NCBI RefSeq assembly: GCF_031624635.1
Contig: NZ_JAMQOQ010000003.1
Coordinates: forward strand, 248,001-312,000
DNA length: 64,000 nucleotides
DNA from: Halogeometricum sp. S3BR5-2
Lineage (GTDB): Archaea > Halobacteriota > Halobacteria > Halobacteriales > Haloferacaceae
Direction of reading: 5' to 3'
Shown: positions 8,799-17,634 of the stretch, piece by piece
How the letters are laid out: each line of letters opens with the position of its first letter
How positions within the stretch are numbered: position 1 is the stretch's first letter
Translations under genes and position numbers: made by a program
Notes under the pieces: model-generated
Seen by the model: the letters and a program-made list of their open reading frames with translations, nothing else
The model's database searches: none
What the model was told of the DNA's origin: nothing

Positions 8799-10085
8799 TT
8801 AACTACGTGTTTTAGTCTCTATCGGCGAGCGTGCGGACGCCGAACTCCGCCGCCGATTCTCGACGAAGTAATCGAGCGCGTGCGAGAGGGCGCGGTGAAC
8901 GGGGAGATTCTCGCCGGACCGGTCTCGGCGTTCGGCGGGGTCGTCGTTGTGGTCGAACAGCGTCTCTCGTCCGTCCGCCAGCCTTCGCGACAGCTTCCAC
9001 CGACCGTTACAGACCATCGCGGCCGCCGGGGCGGCCCCCGCCGCGGCGAACACTTGGCGTTCGGTCACGCGTCGCCCCGTGAACGAGCGGAGGTCCGAAC
9101 CGCCGCGCTGTGCGGCGCGTTCGACGCCCGCGGCGGCGGCGAGCGTCGGCAGCACGTCGACGGACGACGCGGCGAACTCCACTCGCTCGGCGTCGAACCC
9201 CGGGCCGTGAACGAACAGCGGAACGCGGACCGACTCCTCGTAGAAGTCCCCGCTGGTGTCGTACCACCGGCCGCGTTCGCCCAACGGACAGCCGCCCGTC
9301 CCCGTGAACGCGGTCACGGTGTCCGAGACGTCGAGGCGCGATTGAATCCCGTCGAACAGGCGGCCGACGTGACGGTCGAGGTGTTCGAGTTCGCCGCGGT
9401 AGAGCGTCTTCAGCGTCGCCCGTTCCTCGTCGGTCAGCGCGTCGGGCGCGCTGGCGGTGGCGTAGCCGAGTTTGGTCGCGGTCCGGGGGTCGATTCCGTC
9501 GCTCGCGGTCCCCTCACGCGGAACGTGCGGGGCGCGCGCGGTGTCGTAGTGCACCCACAGGAACCGCGGACCGGACGTCTCGTCGAGCCACGAGAGCGCG
9601 CGCTCGGTCACGTCTGCGGCGGAGTGGGCGGGAGGGGCCGCGACCCGCGTCCCGAACGACGACCCGATCAGCCGGTCGGCGGACGCCAGCGGTCCGCCGA
9701 GCACCGTCTCGTCTGCGATTCGTCGGTGGGCGCTCGCGCGGAGTCGTCCCGAGACCGTCCGGTCCGGGGATTCGTCGGGAGCCTCGAACCCCCAAGACGA
9801 GCGTACCTCGTCGGGACGCCCGTGGAAGAGGCCCGTCTCCCAGCCGGCGTCTGCGAGGGCGTCCACGAGCGTGGGACCCCTCCCGCTGTCTTCGGTGGGG
9901 TGGGTGCCGGTCAGTATCGCTCGAAGCGTCGATTCGTGGTCGGGAGAGCTGGTGTACGCTCGCGAGAACACCGTCGCGTCACCCGCGAGACGGGCGAGAG
10001 CGGGGAGCGCGGCGTCGACCCGTCCGTCTTCGGTGCGGACGTGGTCGCGGCGCACTGCGGAGGCAGTGACGAGGACGACGTGCAT
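8799..10085 (-). CDS. Sulfatase-fold protein lacking the usual metal and nucleophile residues
   Basis: 428 residues with the alkaline-phosphatase/sulfatase layout: an N-terminal MHVVLVTASAVRRDH strand, SSPDHESTLRAILTGTHPTE, LWVHYDTARAPHVPREG, YRGELEHLDRHVGRLFDGI and a VPLFVHGPG strand followed by VDVLPTL. In active relatives the first strand carries Asp (DSLRxDH), the catalytic turn carries Cys, Ser or Thr, and a TSDHGE motif supplies two metal ligands. Here these read SAVRRDH, SSPDHESTLR and FTGTGGCPLGERG, so key Asp and His ligands are missing. It is therefore likely a pseudoenzyme or a much-altered transferase. It lies 74 nt downstream of the DUF457 membrane protein on the same strand. No signal peptide is visible. 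Confidence 0.75.
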   Translation of the reverse strand: MHVVLVTASAVRRDHVRTEDGRVDAALPALARLAGDATVFSRAYTSSPDHESTLRAILTGTHPTEDSGRGPTLVDALADAGWETGLFHGRPDEVRSSWGFEAPDESPDRTVSGRLRASAHRRIADETVLGGPLASADRLIGSSFGTRVAAPPAHSAADVTERALSWLDETSGPRFLWVHYDTARAPHVPREGTASDGIDPRTATKLGYATASAPDALTDEERATLKTLYRGELEHLDRHVGRLFDGIQSRLDVSDTVTAFTGTGGCPLGERGRWYDTSGDFYEESVRVPLFVHGPGFDAERVEFAASSVDVLPTLAAAAGVERAAQRGGSDLRSFTGRRVTERQVFAAAGAAPAAAMVCNGRWKLSRRLADGRETLFDHNDDPAERRDRSGENLPVHRALSHALDYFVENRRRSSASARSPIETKTRS

Positions 10086-10159
10086 TTCGGATTCTTATAC
10101 GAAATAGAGAATATTATACTTAGCGCAAGTTCAGAAATTACTGAATGGTCGGTGCGGAA

Positions 10160-10714
10160 TCAGCTCGCGGGCCGAATGAGCCGGCGGCGTACGGCGTTCC
10201 AAGCCGCCGCCAGCCCGGGAGCGCCGTCGAGGAGCCACCAGACGACGACGAGAGCGGCGAAGAGCAACTCGGAGACCAGTTGGCCGTCGATCCGCGCGCT
10301 CAGTATGTACTGAATGATACCGACCGAGGGCTCCGACCCTCGCACGGGCATCAGAGGCCAGAGGAGGAAGGTGAGGTCCTCGACTCGGCCGGACAGGATG
10401 CTCCGATAACTGTCTCCGACCAAGTGCGAGTAGTAGCCGATGGCGAAGGCGGCCCCGCCCGGTAAGTCGTACCGGCGGAGCAGACCGGCGACGACGAGCA
10501 CGATGGCCGTCCCGAAGAACAGCGAGTGGGCGAGCGTCCGTCCACCTGGCAGTACGTGTAACGACCACCCGAGCGGTTTATCGATCAGGTCGGGCGTCTG
10601 CGAACCGAGTACCGCGAGCAGGACGCCCGGCCACTCGGGGGCGAGTCGGTAGCGGAGGCGCACGTACGAGGAGTAGAGGACGTACGCGAAGGCGAGGTGT
10701 CCCCAAGGCCACAT
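10160..10714 (-). CDS. Membrane-bound metal-dependent hydrolase, DUF457/YdjM family
   Basis: 184-residue membrane protein with about four hydrophobic segments. The family's His/Asp pattern is intact: WGHLAFAY at the N-terminus, SQTPDLIDKPL at about 38-48, RTLAHSLFFG at about 59-68 and IGYYSHLVGDSY at about 92-103. These residues probably bind a metal at the membrane surface. The family is described as putative membrane hydrolases of unsettled substrate. It lies just upstream of the sulfatase-fold gene on the same strand and could be co-transcribed with it. Confidence 0.85.
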   Translation of the reverse strand: MWPWGHLAFAYVLYSSYVRLRYRLAPEWPGVLLAVLGSQTPDLIDKPLGWSLHVLPGGRTLAHSLFFGTAIVLVVAGLLRRYDLPGGAAFAIGYYSHLVGDSYRSILSGRVEDLTFLLWPLMPVRGSEPSVGIIQYILSARIDGQLVSELLFAALVVVWWLLDGAPGLAAAWNAVRRRLIRPAS

Positions 10715-11299
10715 CGTGCCACCCTGCGGGCCGGGCGGATAACTACCTGTCGGTCCGTTCGAATCCCGTACCGCTCAACGGTGGCGCGAGTCGCCGTCGG
10801 CCGAGTTGATTAACACGAGTCATAGTCGTAACCGGACCCGAAATCACCTCCTACGGCGGTTCGTGCCCTATCCTGTTCGAAAATTAGTCCGGCGCTTAGC
10901 TGGAAAATCGAGCGATAATCCTCACTAGGTCCGACCGAACCGGAGCGCACCCGCAGAGACGAGAGCGCCGACCAAGCAGTGGCGGAAGCCACGCGACTCC
11001 CACCGTTAGCGGCGGCGGTGGACCCCGACTCGCCGGACGACCTCATGGGGGGACGGACATGCACGGGTCCACCTCGTTTCGCGATAGGATAGGAGGTGGC
11101 GGTTCACAGCGACGCCCGTCTGGAGGTCATCGCCGCCGCGGACGTACCGGCGCCCGACGGCACCGAAACCGACTCCGAACCACCTCCGAGCACGATTCTG
11201 ACGGGTTTCGATTCTTGTTCCCTGTACTCGCGTACCACGCTAACAGCTCCCGCTTTAGGTGACACATACCAATGCGATTACCCCGGCTGACTGCCTCAT
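10715..11299. other. Gene-free interval upstream of glmM
   Basis: About 585 bp with no open frame that resembles a protein on either strand. A tRNA-like T-loop word (TTCGAAT near 10758) is flanked by bases that do not pair into a T-stem, so no tRNA is called. Confidence 0.5.
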
Positions 11300-12625
11300 A
11301 TGTTTGGAACGAGCGGTATCCGCGGACCCGTCGGTGAGACGGTGACGGCGGACCTCGCACTCCGTATCGGACAGGCTCTCGCCGTCGACGCCGAGCGGGT
11401 CGTTCTGGGTCGGGACGCGCGCATCACGGGGGACGTTCTCGCGGACGCCCTCAGCGCCGGACTCCGCGAATGCGGGGCCGACGTGGTCCGCGTCGGCGTC
11501 GCCGCGACGCCGACCATCGCGCGGAGCGTCGAGTGGTTCGACGCGGACGCGGGCGTCGCGGTCACCGCTTCGCACAACCCCGCGCCCGACAACGGTATCA
11601 AACTCTGGACGCAGTCGGGGCAGGCGTTCTCGCCCGCTCGGAACGACCGAATCGAAGAGCGGGTGACGTCGGGCGGTCTCGCGCCCGCGGAGTGGGACGC
11701 TCTCGGTCGCGAGTACGCCGAGACGGGCGCCGTCGAACGACACACCGACGCGGTGGTCGACGCGTTCGAGACGATGGAGGGGGTCGACGCCGTCGTGGAC
11801 CTCGGAAACGGGACCGGTCGCGTCACCGTCGACGCCCTCTACGAGTTGGGCGCCACCGTGAACACACTCAACGCACAACAGGACGGGACGTTCCCCGCGC
11901 GCAAGAGCGAACCGAACGCCGAGACGCTTACGGCGCTTCGACAGACCGTCCCCGCGACCGACGCGGACTTCGGTATCGCCCACGACGGGGACTCCGACCG
12001 CATGGTCGCCGTCTCAGACACCGGGGCGTACGTCCCCGGCGACGCCCTCCTCGCTCTCTTCGCGCGCGACGTGGTTTCCGAAGGCGACTCCGTGGCCGTC
12101 CCCGTCGACACCAGCCTCCTGGTCGCCGACGTGGTGGCCGAGGCCGGCGGCGACGTGACGTACACTCCCGTCGGTGACGTGTTCGTCGCGGAGGCCGTCT
12201 CCCGACCCGGGTTCGCCTTCGGCGGCGAACCGAGTGGCGCGTGGATCTGGCCCGACCAGACGCTCGCCCCCGACGGGAACTACGCGGCGCTCCGCCTCGC
12301 GGACCTCGTCCGCCGGAAGGGGCCGCTCTCCGAACAGGTGGCCGACCTGGACGTCTCCCGCTATGCGACCCGCCGGCTGAACCTCTCCGTCGACGATAAG
12401 GAGGGGGCGATGCGGACGCTCGGCGACGCGCTCACCGCGGCCTACGAGGACGCCGATACGACCGACGGGGTGCGCGTCGAGACCGACTCGGGCTGGTTCC
12501 TCGTTCGCGCCAGCGGCACCGAACCGCTGATCCGCGTGACCGCCGAGGCGCGCGCCGAGTCCGACGCCGACGAACTGGTCTCGGAAGTGAGAAGTATCAT
12601 AGAACGCGAAGGAATCGGGTCCTGA
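11300..12625 (+). CDS. glmM: Phosphoglucosamine mutase / phosphohexomutase
   Basis: 441-residue alpha-D-phosphohexomutase, predicted to interconvert glucosamine-6-phosphate and glucosamine-1-phosphate for UDP-GlcNAc synthesis. All four active-site loops are present: the phosphoserine loop TASHNP with Ser91, the metal loop DGDSDR at 229-234, the sugar-specificity loop GEPSG at 309-313, and the phosphate-binding loop RASGTEPLIRV near 400. The N-terminal MFGTSGIRG is typical of archaeal GlmM. Phosphomannomutase activity cannot be excluded. The presence of glmU and glmS 8-10 kb downstream supports the GlmM reading. Confidence 0.9.
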   Translation: MFGTSGIRGPVGETVTADLALRIGQALAVDAERVVLGRDARITGDVLADALSAGLRECGADVVRVGVAATPTIARSVEWFDADAGVAVTASHNPAPDNGIKLWTQSGQAFSPARNDRIEERVTSGGLAPAEWDALGREYAETGAVERHTDAVVDAFETMEGVDAVVDLGNGTGRVTVDALYELGATVNTLNAQQDGTFPARKSEPNAETLTALRQTVPATDADFGIAHDGDSDRMVAVSDTGAYVPGDALLALFARDVVSEGDSVAVPVDTSLLVADVVAEAGGDVTYTPVGDVFVAEAVSRPGFAFGGEPSGAWIWPDQTLAPDGNYAALRLADLVRRKGPLSEQVADLDVSRYATRRLNLSVDDKEGAMRTLGDALTAAYEDADTTDGVRVETDSGWFLVRASGTEPLIRVTAEARAESDADELVSEVRSIIEREGIGS

Positions 12626-12840
12626 GCGGCCACAATCCTCCGCCTAACCCTTTCAGGAGTCACGTATTTCTCCCTTTGGCATAATACTATTTATAACGTT
12701 ATAGCCCATCCGTCTCAGTGTTCAGGCTACGCAGTCGCATTTCGGATGCTCCCGACTCGCTGCCGCGACGCGTTGCCCGAACGACAAGCTATCTGCCTGT
12801 AACCCGTTGGCACGGGTTCGACACCGCACATTGGCGGGAC

Positions 12841-12875
12841 GGCGCGGGGGGCCGCGCCGCTATCCGCCGTATAAC
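12841..12875 (+). promoter_or_regulatory. Promoter and GC hairpin before the aglF-like gene
   Basis: A TATA-like CGTATAAC at 12869-12876 lies about 30 nt before the ATG at 12905, implying a leaderless transcript. Immediately upstream, GGCGCGG (12841-12847) and CCGCGCC (12852-12858) form a 7-bp hairpin with a 4-nt loop, positioned where a regulator could block TFB/TBP. A second AT-rich box lies at 12681-12702. Confidence 0.4.
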
Positions 12876-12904
12876 AATCTACGTTCTAGTCCTGACTGTA
12901 ATCG

Positions 12905-13684
12905 ATGAAAGCAGTCGTACTCGCCGCCGGCAAGGGGACGCGTCTCAGGCCGCTGACGGACGACAAACCGAAAGCGCTCGTCGAAGTCGACGGGAAGCCC
13001 ATCCTCCAGCACTGTCTCGATTCGCTGTGCGAACTCGACGCCGAGGAGTTCGTCTTGGTCGTGGGCCACCGGAAAGAGCAGATCATCGCCCGCTTCGGAG
13101 ACGAGTACCGCGGGGTCCCGATCACGTACGCGCACCAGCGCGAAGCGCTGGGTCTCGCGCACGCGGTCCTCACGGCCGAGGAGTACATCGACGACGACTT
13201 CATGCTGATGCTCGGGGACAACGTCTTCGATGCGAACCTCGACGAGGTCGTCGCCCGGCAGCGCGACGACCACGCCGACGCGGCGTTCCTCGTCGAAGAA
13301 GTGCCGTGGGAGGAGGCCTCCCGTTACGGCGTCTGCGTCACGGACGACCGCGGCGACATCACCGAGGTCGTCGAGAAACCCGACGAACCCGAGTCGAACC
13401 TCGTGATGACGGGCTTTTACACCTTCTCGCCCGCCATCTTCCACGCCTGTCACCTCGTCCAACCATCCGACCGCGGCGAGTACGAACTCCCCGACGCGAT
13501 AGACTTGCTCATCCGATCCGGTCGGACCATCTCGGCCGTCCTCTCGGAAGGCTGGCGAGTCGACGTCGGCTACCCCGAGGACCGCGACCGAGCGGAGCGA
13601 CTCGTCCGCGGCGAATCCGGCGAGGCCGACGCCGAACCCGACCGGGAAGGGAGCGTGTCGGAGGTTCAGACCGAAGACGACTGA
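12905..13684 (+). CDS. aglF: Sugar-1-phosphate nucleotidylyltransferase, AglF-like
   Basis: 259-residue enzyme with the nucleotidyltransferase signature LAAGKGTRLRPLTDDKPKAL at about 6-25, the LMLGDNVFDANL sugar/metal site, VVEKPDEPESN, and GWRVDVGYPEDRDRA near the C-terminus. Relatives use UTP or dTTP to activate glucose-1-phosphate; Haloferax AglF makes UDP-glucose for S-layer N-glycosylation. A hydrophilic tail of about 20 residues ends the protein. It is convergent with the small gene at 13850. Exact nucleotide and sugar are inferred from the family, so the symbol is tentative. Confidence 0.82.
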   Translation: MKAVVLAAGKGTRLRPLTDDKPKALVEVDGKPILQHCLDSLCELDAEEFVLVVGHRKEQIIARFGDEYRGVPITYAHQREALGLAHAVLTAEEYIDDDFMLMLGDNVFDANLDEVVARQRDDHADAAFLVEEVPWEEASRYGVCVTDDRGDITEVVEKPDEPESNLVMTGFYTFSPAIFHACHLVQPSDRGEYELPDAIDLLIRSGRTISAVLSEGWRVDVGYPEDRDRAERLVRGESGEADAEPDREGSVSEVQTEDD

Positions 13685-13813
13685 ACCGCCGCTCTCGCGC
13701 CTCCCGTTTTCTCCGCCGAGATTTCTAGCTCGAACCAGTTCCCGGACGCGCGGCTCCGATGGAAGCATTTTGTATTGGACGGCGGGTGGGGCGTCGTCGG
13801 GACGCCGGCCCAC

Positions 13814-13833
13814 ACACCACCGTGTCCGTTGTT
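13814..13833. repeat. 20-bp motif, copy 2 of 2
   Basis: ACACCACCGTGTCCGTTGTT differs by one base from the copy at 1294-1313. It lies in the gap between the convergent aglF-like gene and the small minus-strand gene at 13850. Confidence 0.5.
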
Positions 13834-13849
13834 GTGGACGCCGCGCGCT

Positions 13850-14239
13850 TCAGGCCACGCGATCGCCGTCGAGGAACGCCGCCGCGGGTCCCTTGATACG
13901 GACGTCCATCAGGCTGCCGACGATTCGGTACTCGCGAGGCTCTTCCGACACCGCGTCCTCGGCGCTCCGGCCGAGACCCGGGAGGTCCGCGTCGTCGGCC
14001 GACTCGATGACGCCGTCGACAGTCGCCTCGAAGGTGGCGACGCTGTCTCCGGTCGGTTGAATGGTGAGATACTGTTCTTCCCCGGCTTCCCGGGTGTCTT
14101 TCGTCTCCGAGACGTCTTCCGTCCCCATCGTCCCCGGCGATGGAGTCCCCACGGAGTCCGCCTCGAAGAGATTCTGCCGCATCAGTTCGTATTCGACCTC
14201 GGATCCGGCATCCGAGCCGTTATCGCTGTCACATCCCAT
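13850..14239 (-). CDS. Small acidic protein of unknown function, possible lipoprotein remnant
   Basis: 129 residues, acidic, beginning MGCDSDNGSD. A Cys at position 3 followed by an Asp/Ser/Gly linker is how a mature haloarchaeal lipoprotein begins, but there is no hydrophobic signal segment before it. The same frame is open for about 15 codons upstream without a start codon or hydrophobic run. The rest contains YLTIQPTGDSVATFEATVDG and EPREYRIVGSLMDVRIKGP, which look like a short beta-rich domain. Either it is cytoplasmic or its signal sequence has been lost. No family recognised. Confidence 0.6.
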   Translation of the reverse strand: MGCDSDNGSDAGSEVEYELMRQNLFEADSVGTPSPGTMGTEDVSETKDTREAGEEQYLTIQPTGDSVATFEATVDGVIESADDADLPGLGRSAEDAVSEEPREYRIVGSLMDVRIKGPAAAFLDGDRVA

Positions 14240-14422
14240 ACCCGTTTCTCTGCTATTAACGAAATAAGTCTTGTGGTAAAATCGCTACGGATACCGCTGA
14301 AAGTGGCGTATACGGGTCTTTCAGAGTTTCTTGAATAGCGAAGAGAGGGGAATATTCACTTCGGGGTAGACTGTTTTTTAATCAAGTATTATCGAAATAA
14401 CCGATCCGAAAAACCGCCGCGC

Positions 14423-15718
14423 TCAGATTTCGACGTACTCGAAGCCGGCGTCACGCCAGGCTTCGCCGTCGAGCAGGGAGAACCCATCGAGGACGACACG
14501 GCCGTCCATCAGCTCGGCCGCCTCCGCGGGGTCGATGTCGCGGAAGACGTCGTGTCCCGCCGATACGACGGCGGCGTCCGCGCCCGTCAGCGCCGTTTCG
14601 AGGTCGACGAGGTCTATCGCTTCGTTGTCCACGTGGGGGTCGTGGGCGCGGACGTCCACGGTGTTCTGAGCCGCGTGGCCGCCGTCCGCGGCGGCCGTAC
14701 ACGCCTCTTCGATGTCCGAGGCGGTGAGTCGCTCGACCAGTCGCAGACCGGGGCTGTGACGCGCGTCGTCGACGTTCCCCTTGTAGGCGACGCCGAGGAC
14801 GGCGACGGTGGTGCCGTCGAGTCCCCCGAGTTCGCCCTCGAGCAGTTCGACCACGAAGTCGACCATCCCGTCGTTGACGCGGCGAGCGCTGGCGATGAGG
14901 TCCAACGAATCGGAGAACTGTCCGAGGAACCAGGGGTCGATGGGGAGGCAGTGACCGCCGACGCCGGGTCCGGGGTTGAGAATATCGACTCGGGGGTGAA
15001 CGTTCGCCAGTTCGATGGCGTCGCGCGAGCGGATGCCGTAGTCGCCAGCCACGCGCGCGAGTTCGTTGGCGAACGCGATGTTCACGTCCCGGTACGCGTT
15101 TTGTGAGAGCTTCACGAACTCGGCCGTCGTCGCGTCGGGTGCGCGGTGGATGTCGCCCTCGACGAGCGGTTCGTACAGCGCGATGGTCTCGTTGGCCGAC
15201 CGCTCGTCGATACCGCCGATGATTCTGTCGTTGTGGATCAGTTCGTGGGTGATGTTTCCGGGGAGGACCGTCTCCGGGCAGTGCGACAGCGAGAAGTCCT
15301 CGCCGGGCGTCAGGTCCGACGCCGCGAGGATGGGGGCGAGCACCTCCTCGGTCGTTCCCGGAGGAACTGTGGATTCGAGGATAACCATATCGCCTTCGCG
15401 GAGGTGCTCCGCGACGGTCCGACCGGCCATCTCGACGTACGCGAGGTCGGCGCGCTTGGACTCCTCTTCGTAGGGCGTCGGCACGCAGATGATGTGACAG
15501 TCGGCCTCGACCACCTCGTTCGAGGGTTCGAAGCCGGCGTCGAGGGCGTCGAGCACGTACTCGCGGAGGTCCTCCTCCGTGGTTCGCGGTTCGCCCGCCC
15601 GAAGGTCCTCGACGAGTCTCTCGTCGGGGTCGTAGCCGACCACGTCGTGACCGTTGTTCGCGAACAGTGCCGCCGTCGCCAGTCCGATATAACCGATTCC
15701 GTGTACACAGATCTTCAT
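14423..15718 (-). CDS. wecC: UDP-N-acetyl-D-mannosaminuronic acid-type dehydrogenase
   Basis: 431-residue UDP-sugar dehydrogenase. The N-terminal Rossmann domain begins ICVHGIGYIGLATAALFANN. The central domain carries EFVKLSQNAYRDVNIAFANE with the active-site Lys and the catalytic Cys motif GPGVGGHCLPIDPWFL, a form typical of UDP-ManNAc dehydrogenases rather than UDP-glucose dehydrogenases. The C-terminal domain contains VLGVAYKGNVDDARHSPG. It would oxidise UDP-ManNAc twice with NAD+ to UDP-ManNAcA. Its start overlaps the end of the epimerase gene by 4 bp, so the two are translationally coupled in the order epimerase, dehydrogenase. Confidence 0.88.
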   Translation of the reverse strand: MKICVHGIGYIGLATAALFANNGHDVVGYDPDERLVEDLRAGEPRTTEEDLREYVLDALDAGFEPSNEVVEADCHIICVPTPYEEESKRADLAYVEMAGRTVAEHLREGDMVILESTVPPGTTEEVLAPILAASDLTPGEDFSLSHCPETVLPGNITHELIHNDRIIGGIDERSANETIALYEPLVEGDIHRAPDATTAEFVKLSQNAYRDVNIAFANELARVAGDYGIRSRDAIELANVHPRVDILNPGPGVGGHCLPIDPWFLGQFSDSLDLIASARRVNDGMVDFVVELLEGELGGLDGTTVAVLGVAYKGNVDDARHSPGLRLVERLTASDIEEACTAAADGGHAAQNTVDVRAHDPHVDNEAIDLVDLETALTGADAAVVSAGHDVFRDIDPAEAAELMDGRVVLDGFSLLDGEAWRDAGFEYVEI

Positions 15719-16839
15719 GTGGGGACCTCCGCCGCATCGGGCTCCGTCCCGGCGGCGAGCGTGTCGAGTATCCGTTCGGCCGCTCGACCGTCACCGAACG
15801 GGACGTCCCAGTCGGCGGCTTTTCCGAGCATCGTCGACCCCGCCTCGACGACATCGTCGGGGTCGAGTCCGGCCAGACAGTTCGCGCCCACGTAGGCCGT
15901 CTCGGGGCGCTCCGTGCTGTAGCGCAGCGTCACGCACGGCGTTCCGAGGATGCACGTCTCCTCTTGGACGCCGCCGGAGTCGGTGAACGCCAACGCGGCG
16001 GCCGACTCCGCGCGCAGGAAGTCGAGGAAGTCGAGCGGTTCGACCGCTCGAATCTCCTCCGGCACGGAGAGGTCGAATTCGTCGAGACGGGAACGTGCGC
16101 GCGGGTGAATCGGGTAGACGACTTCGCGGTCGGTCTCCCGGGCGAACCGGGAGACGCCTTCCAGCAGTCGCGCGAAGTTGTCCGGGTCGTCGACGTTCTC
16201 CGCGCGGTGGGCGGTGAGGAGGTAGAACTCGCCCTCTTCGACGCCGAGTTCGGCGAGAGCGTCGCTCTTCTCGGCGGCGAGTTCGCGGTACTCGTACAGC
16301 GAGTCCACGATGGTGTTTCCGGTGACGACGATACGGCCACCGACCGACTCGCGTTCGAGATACCCTCTCGTCTCCTCCGTCGGAGCGAAGAGGTACTCGG
16401 AGACGTGGTCGGTCACCACGCGATTGACCTCCTCGGGCATGTCGCGGTCGAAACTCCGCAGACCCGCTTCGACGTGGCCGACGGGAATATTCGACTTCGC
16501 GGCCGCGAGGGCACCCGCGAGCACCGAGTTGGTGTCTCCCTGCACGAGAACGACGTCCGGAGCGTGTTCGTCGAGGACGTCCTCGACGCCCTCGAGCATT
16601 CGACCGGTCTGCTCGCCGTGCGAACGCGAGCCTATCTCGAGGTTGTAGTCCGGTGCGGGGAGTTCCAACTGATCGAAGAACACCTGGTCGAGGTCGTCCG
16701 AGTAGTGTTGTCCGGTGTGGACGAGCAGGCAGTCCACGCCGCGGCGGTCACACGCCTTGATGAGGGGCGCGCACTTGATGATTTCCGGCCGCGTTCCCAG
16801 GACGATAGCCACCTGCGATAGCCCGCCGTCGGCCGTCAT
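15715..16839 (-). CDS. wecB: UDP-N-acetylglucosamine 2-epimerase (non-hydrolysing)
   Basis: 374 residues. Signature segments of the WecB/MnaA family are all visible: VLGTRPEIIKCAPLI at the N-terminus, HTGQHYSDDL, VLVQGDTNSVLAGALAA, VGHVEAGLRSFDRDMPEEVN, LLTAHRAENVDD and TDSGGVQEETCILGTP. The enzyme makes UDP-ManNAc from UDP-GlcNAc, feeding the overlapping dehydrogenase gene. The ATG at 16839 (MTADGGLSQVAIVLGTRP) is preferred over one ten codons upstream because relatives start close to the first strand. Confidence 0.9.
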   Translation of the reverse strand: MTADGGLSQVAIVLGTRPEIIKCAPLIKACDRRGVDCLLVHTGQHYSDDLDQVFFDQLELPAPDYNLEIGSRSHGEQTGRMLEGVEDVLDEHAPDVVLVQGDTNSVLAGALAAAKSNIPVGHVEAGLRSFDRDMPEEVNRVVTDHVSEYLFAPTEETRGYLERESVGGRIVVTGNTIVDSLYEYRELAAEKSDALAELGVEEGEFYLLTAHRAENVDDPDNFARLLEGVSRFARETDREVVYPIHPRARSRLDEFDLSVPEEIRAVEPLDFLDFLRAESAAALAFTDSGGVQEETCILGTPCVTLRYSTERPETAYVGANCLAGLDPDDVVEAGSTMLGKAADWDVPFGDGRAAERILDTLAAGTEPDAAEVPT

Positions 16840-16869
16840 CGACGACCTCGGACCGGATGTCGGACGCAC

Positions 16870-17355
16870 GTGGCGCCGACCTCGGTTCGTTCGACCGCGT
16901 TCCTGTGAGTGTTCATGTATCGTTCTCTACCCTAGCGGCGTCCCGTACACGCTTTGTTATAGGGAACCTGTACGCGCAGAGAACACTCGGAATCGCGAGA
17001 CTACGGCTCCGAGGCGACGTTCCGCGCTTTTTTCGTCGACTCCCGTCCGACCTCCGTCCCAGCGGCGCCCGGGACGGTCGTCGGCTTCGACCGTCCGAAC
17101 GGCGTTTCGACGCCATCCGGCGTCGAACCCCATCGGTTTGGAGACTCGCGGAGATGACGCTCCCGGTCGCATCGAGTGGGGCGGCGCCGTGCGCTCTGCG
17201 GTATCGCGCATGCGACTCGCTCGAGAAAGGCTATCGAGAGCGGATACTGTCGAGGAATTCCGCGAAGCGGCCGTCGTTCGAACGCGCGGCTACGGGACTA
17301 CGTTCGGTCGGCAGTACAGGAGTGGGGTCGTCGCGCCGGATCGTTCGTGCCGGCG
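16870..17355. other. Gene-free interval
   Basis: About 490 bp between the epimerase and the PadR-like gene. Frames in both directions are Arg/Ser-rich with no domain-like sequence, so no gene is called. Confidence 0.45.
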
Positions 17356-17634
17356 CTACTCGTCCAAGGAGACGTACTGATTCTCCCATCGTCGCCGCTC
17401 TCGGATGGCTTCCTCGCCCGTCTCGGAAATCGTGTAGTAGTTCGTGCGTCTGTCCTGTTGACCTTTGTCGACGAGACCGTCCTCGACGAGCGCGTCGAGG
17501 TTCGGATACAACCGACCGTGGTTGACTTCGCCGACGTCCTTGCCGATTCGCTCTTTTATCTCCTGACCGGACGGACGGTCGGAGCCTGCGATTACGTACA
17601 GGAGGTCCCGCTGAAAGCCTGTTAACTCGAACAT
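17356..17634 (-). CDS. PadR-like winged-helix transcriptional regulator
   Basis: 92 residues, a minimal PadR-type DNA-binding domain: MFELTGFQRDLLYVIAGSDRPSGQEIKERIGKDVGEVNHGRLYPNLDALVEDGLVDKG can be read as helix-turn-helix plus wing, followed by a YYTISETGEEAIRERRRW hairpin and helix. Short PadR proteins act as homodimeric repressors. It lies about 500 bp upstream of wecB-wecC on the same strand, but separate promoters are likely. Target unknown. Confidence 0.88.
   Translation of the reverse strand: MFELTGFQRDLLYVIAGSDRPSGQEIKERIGKDVGEVNHGRLYPNLDALVEDGLVDKGQQDRRTNYYTISETGEEAIRERRRWENQYVSLDE

Noticed and set aside
10741-10775. TTCGAAT tRNA T-loop-like word
   Set aside because: The flanking bases GTCCG and CCCGT do not pair into a T-stem and no acceptor or anticodon arms can be drawn.
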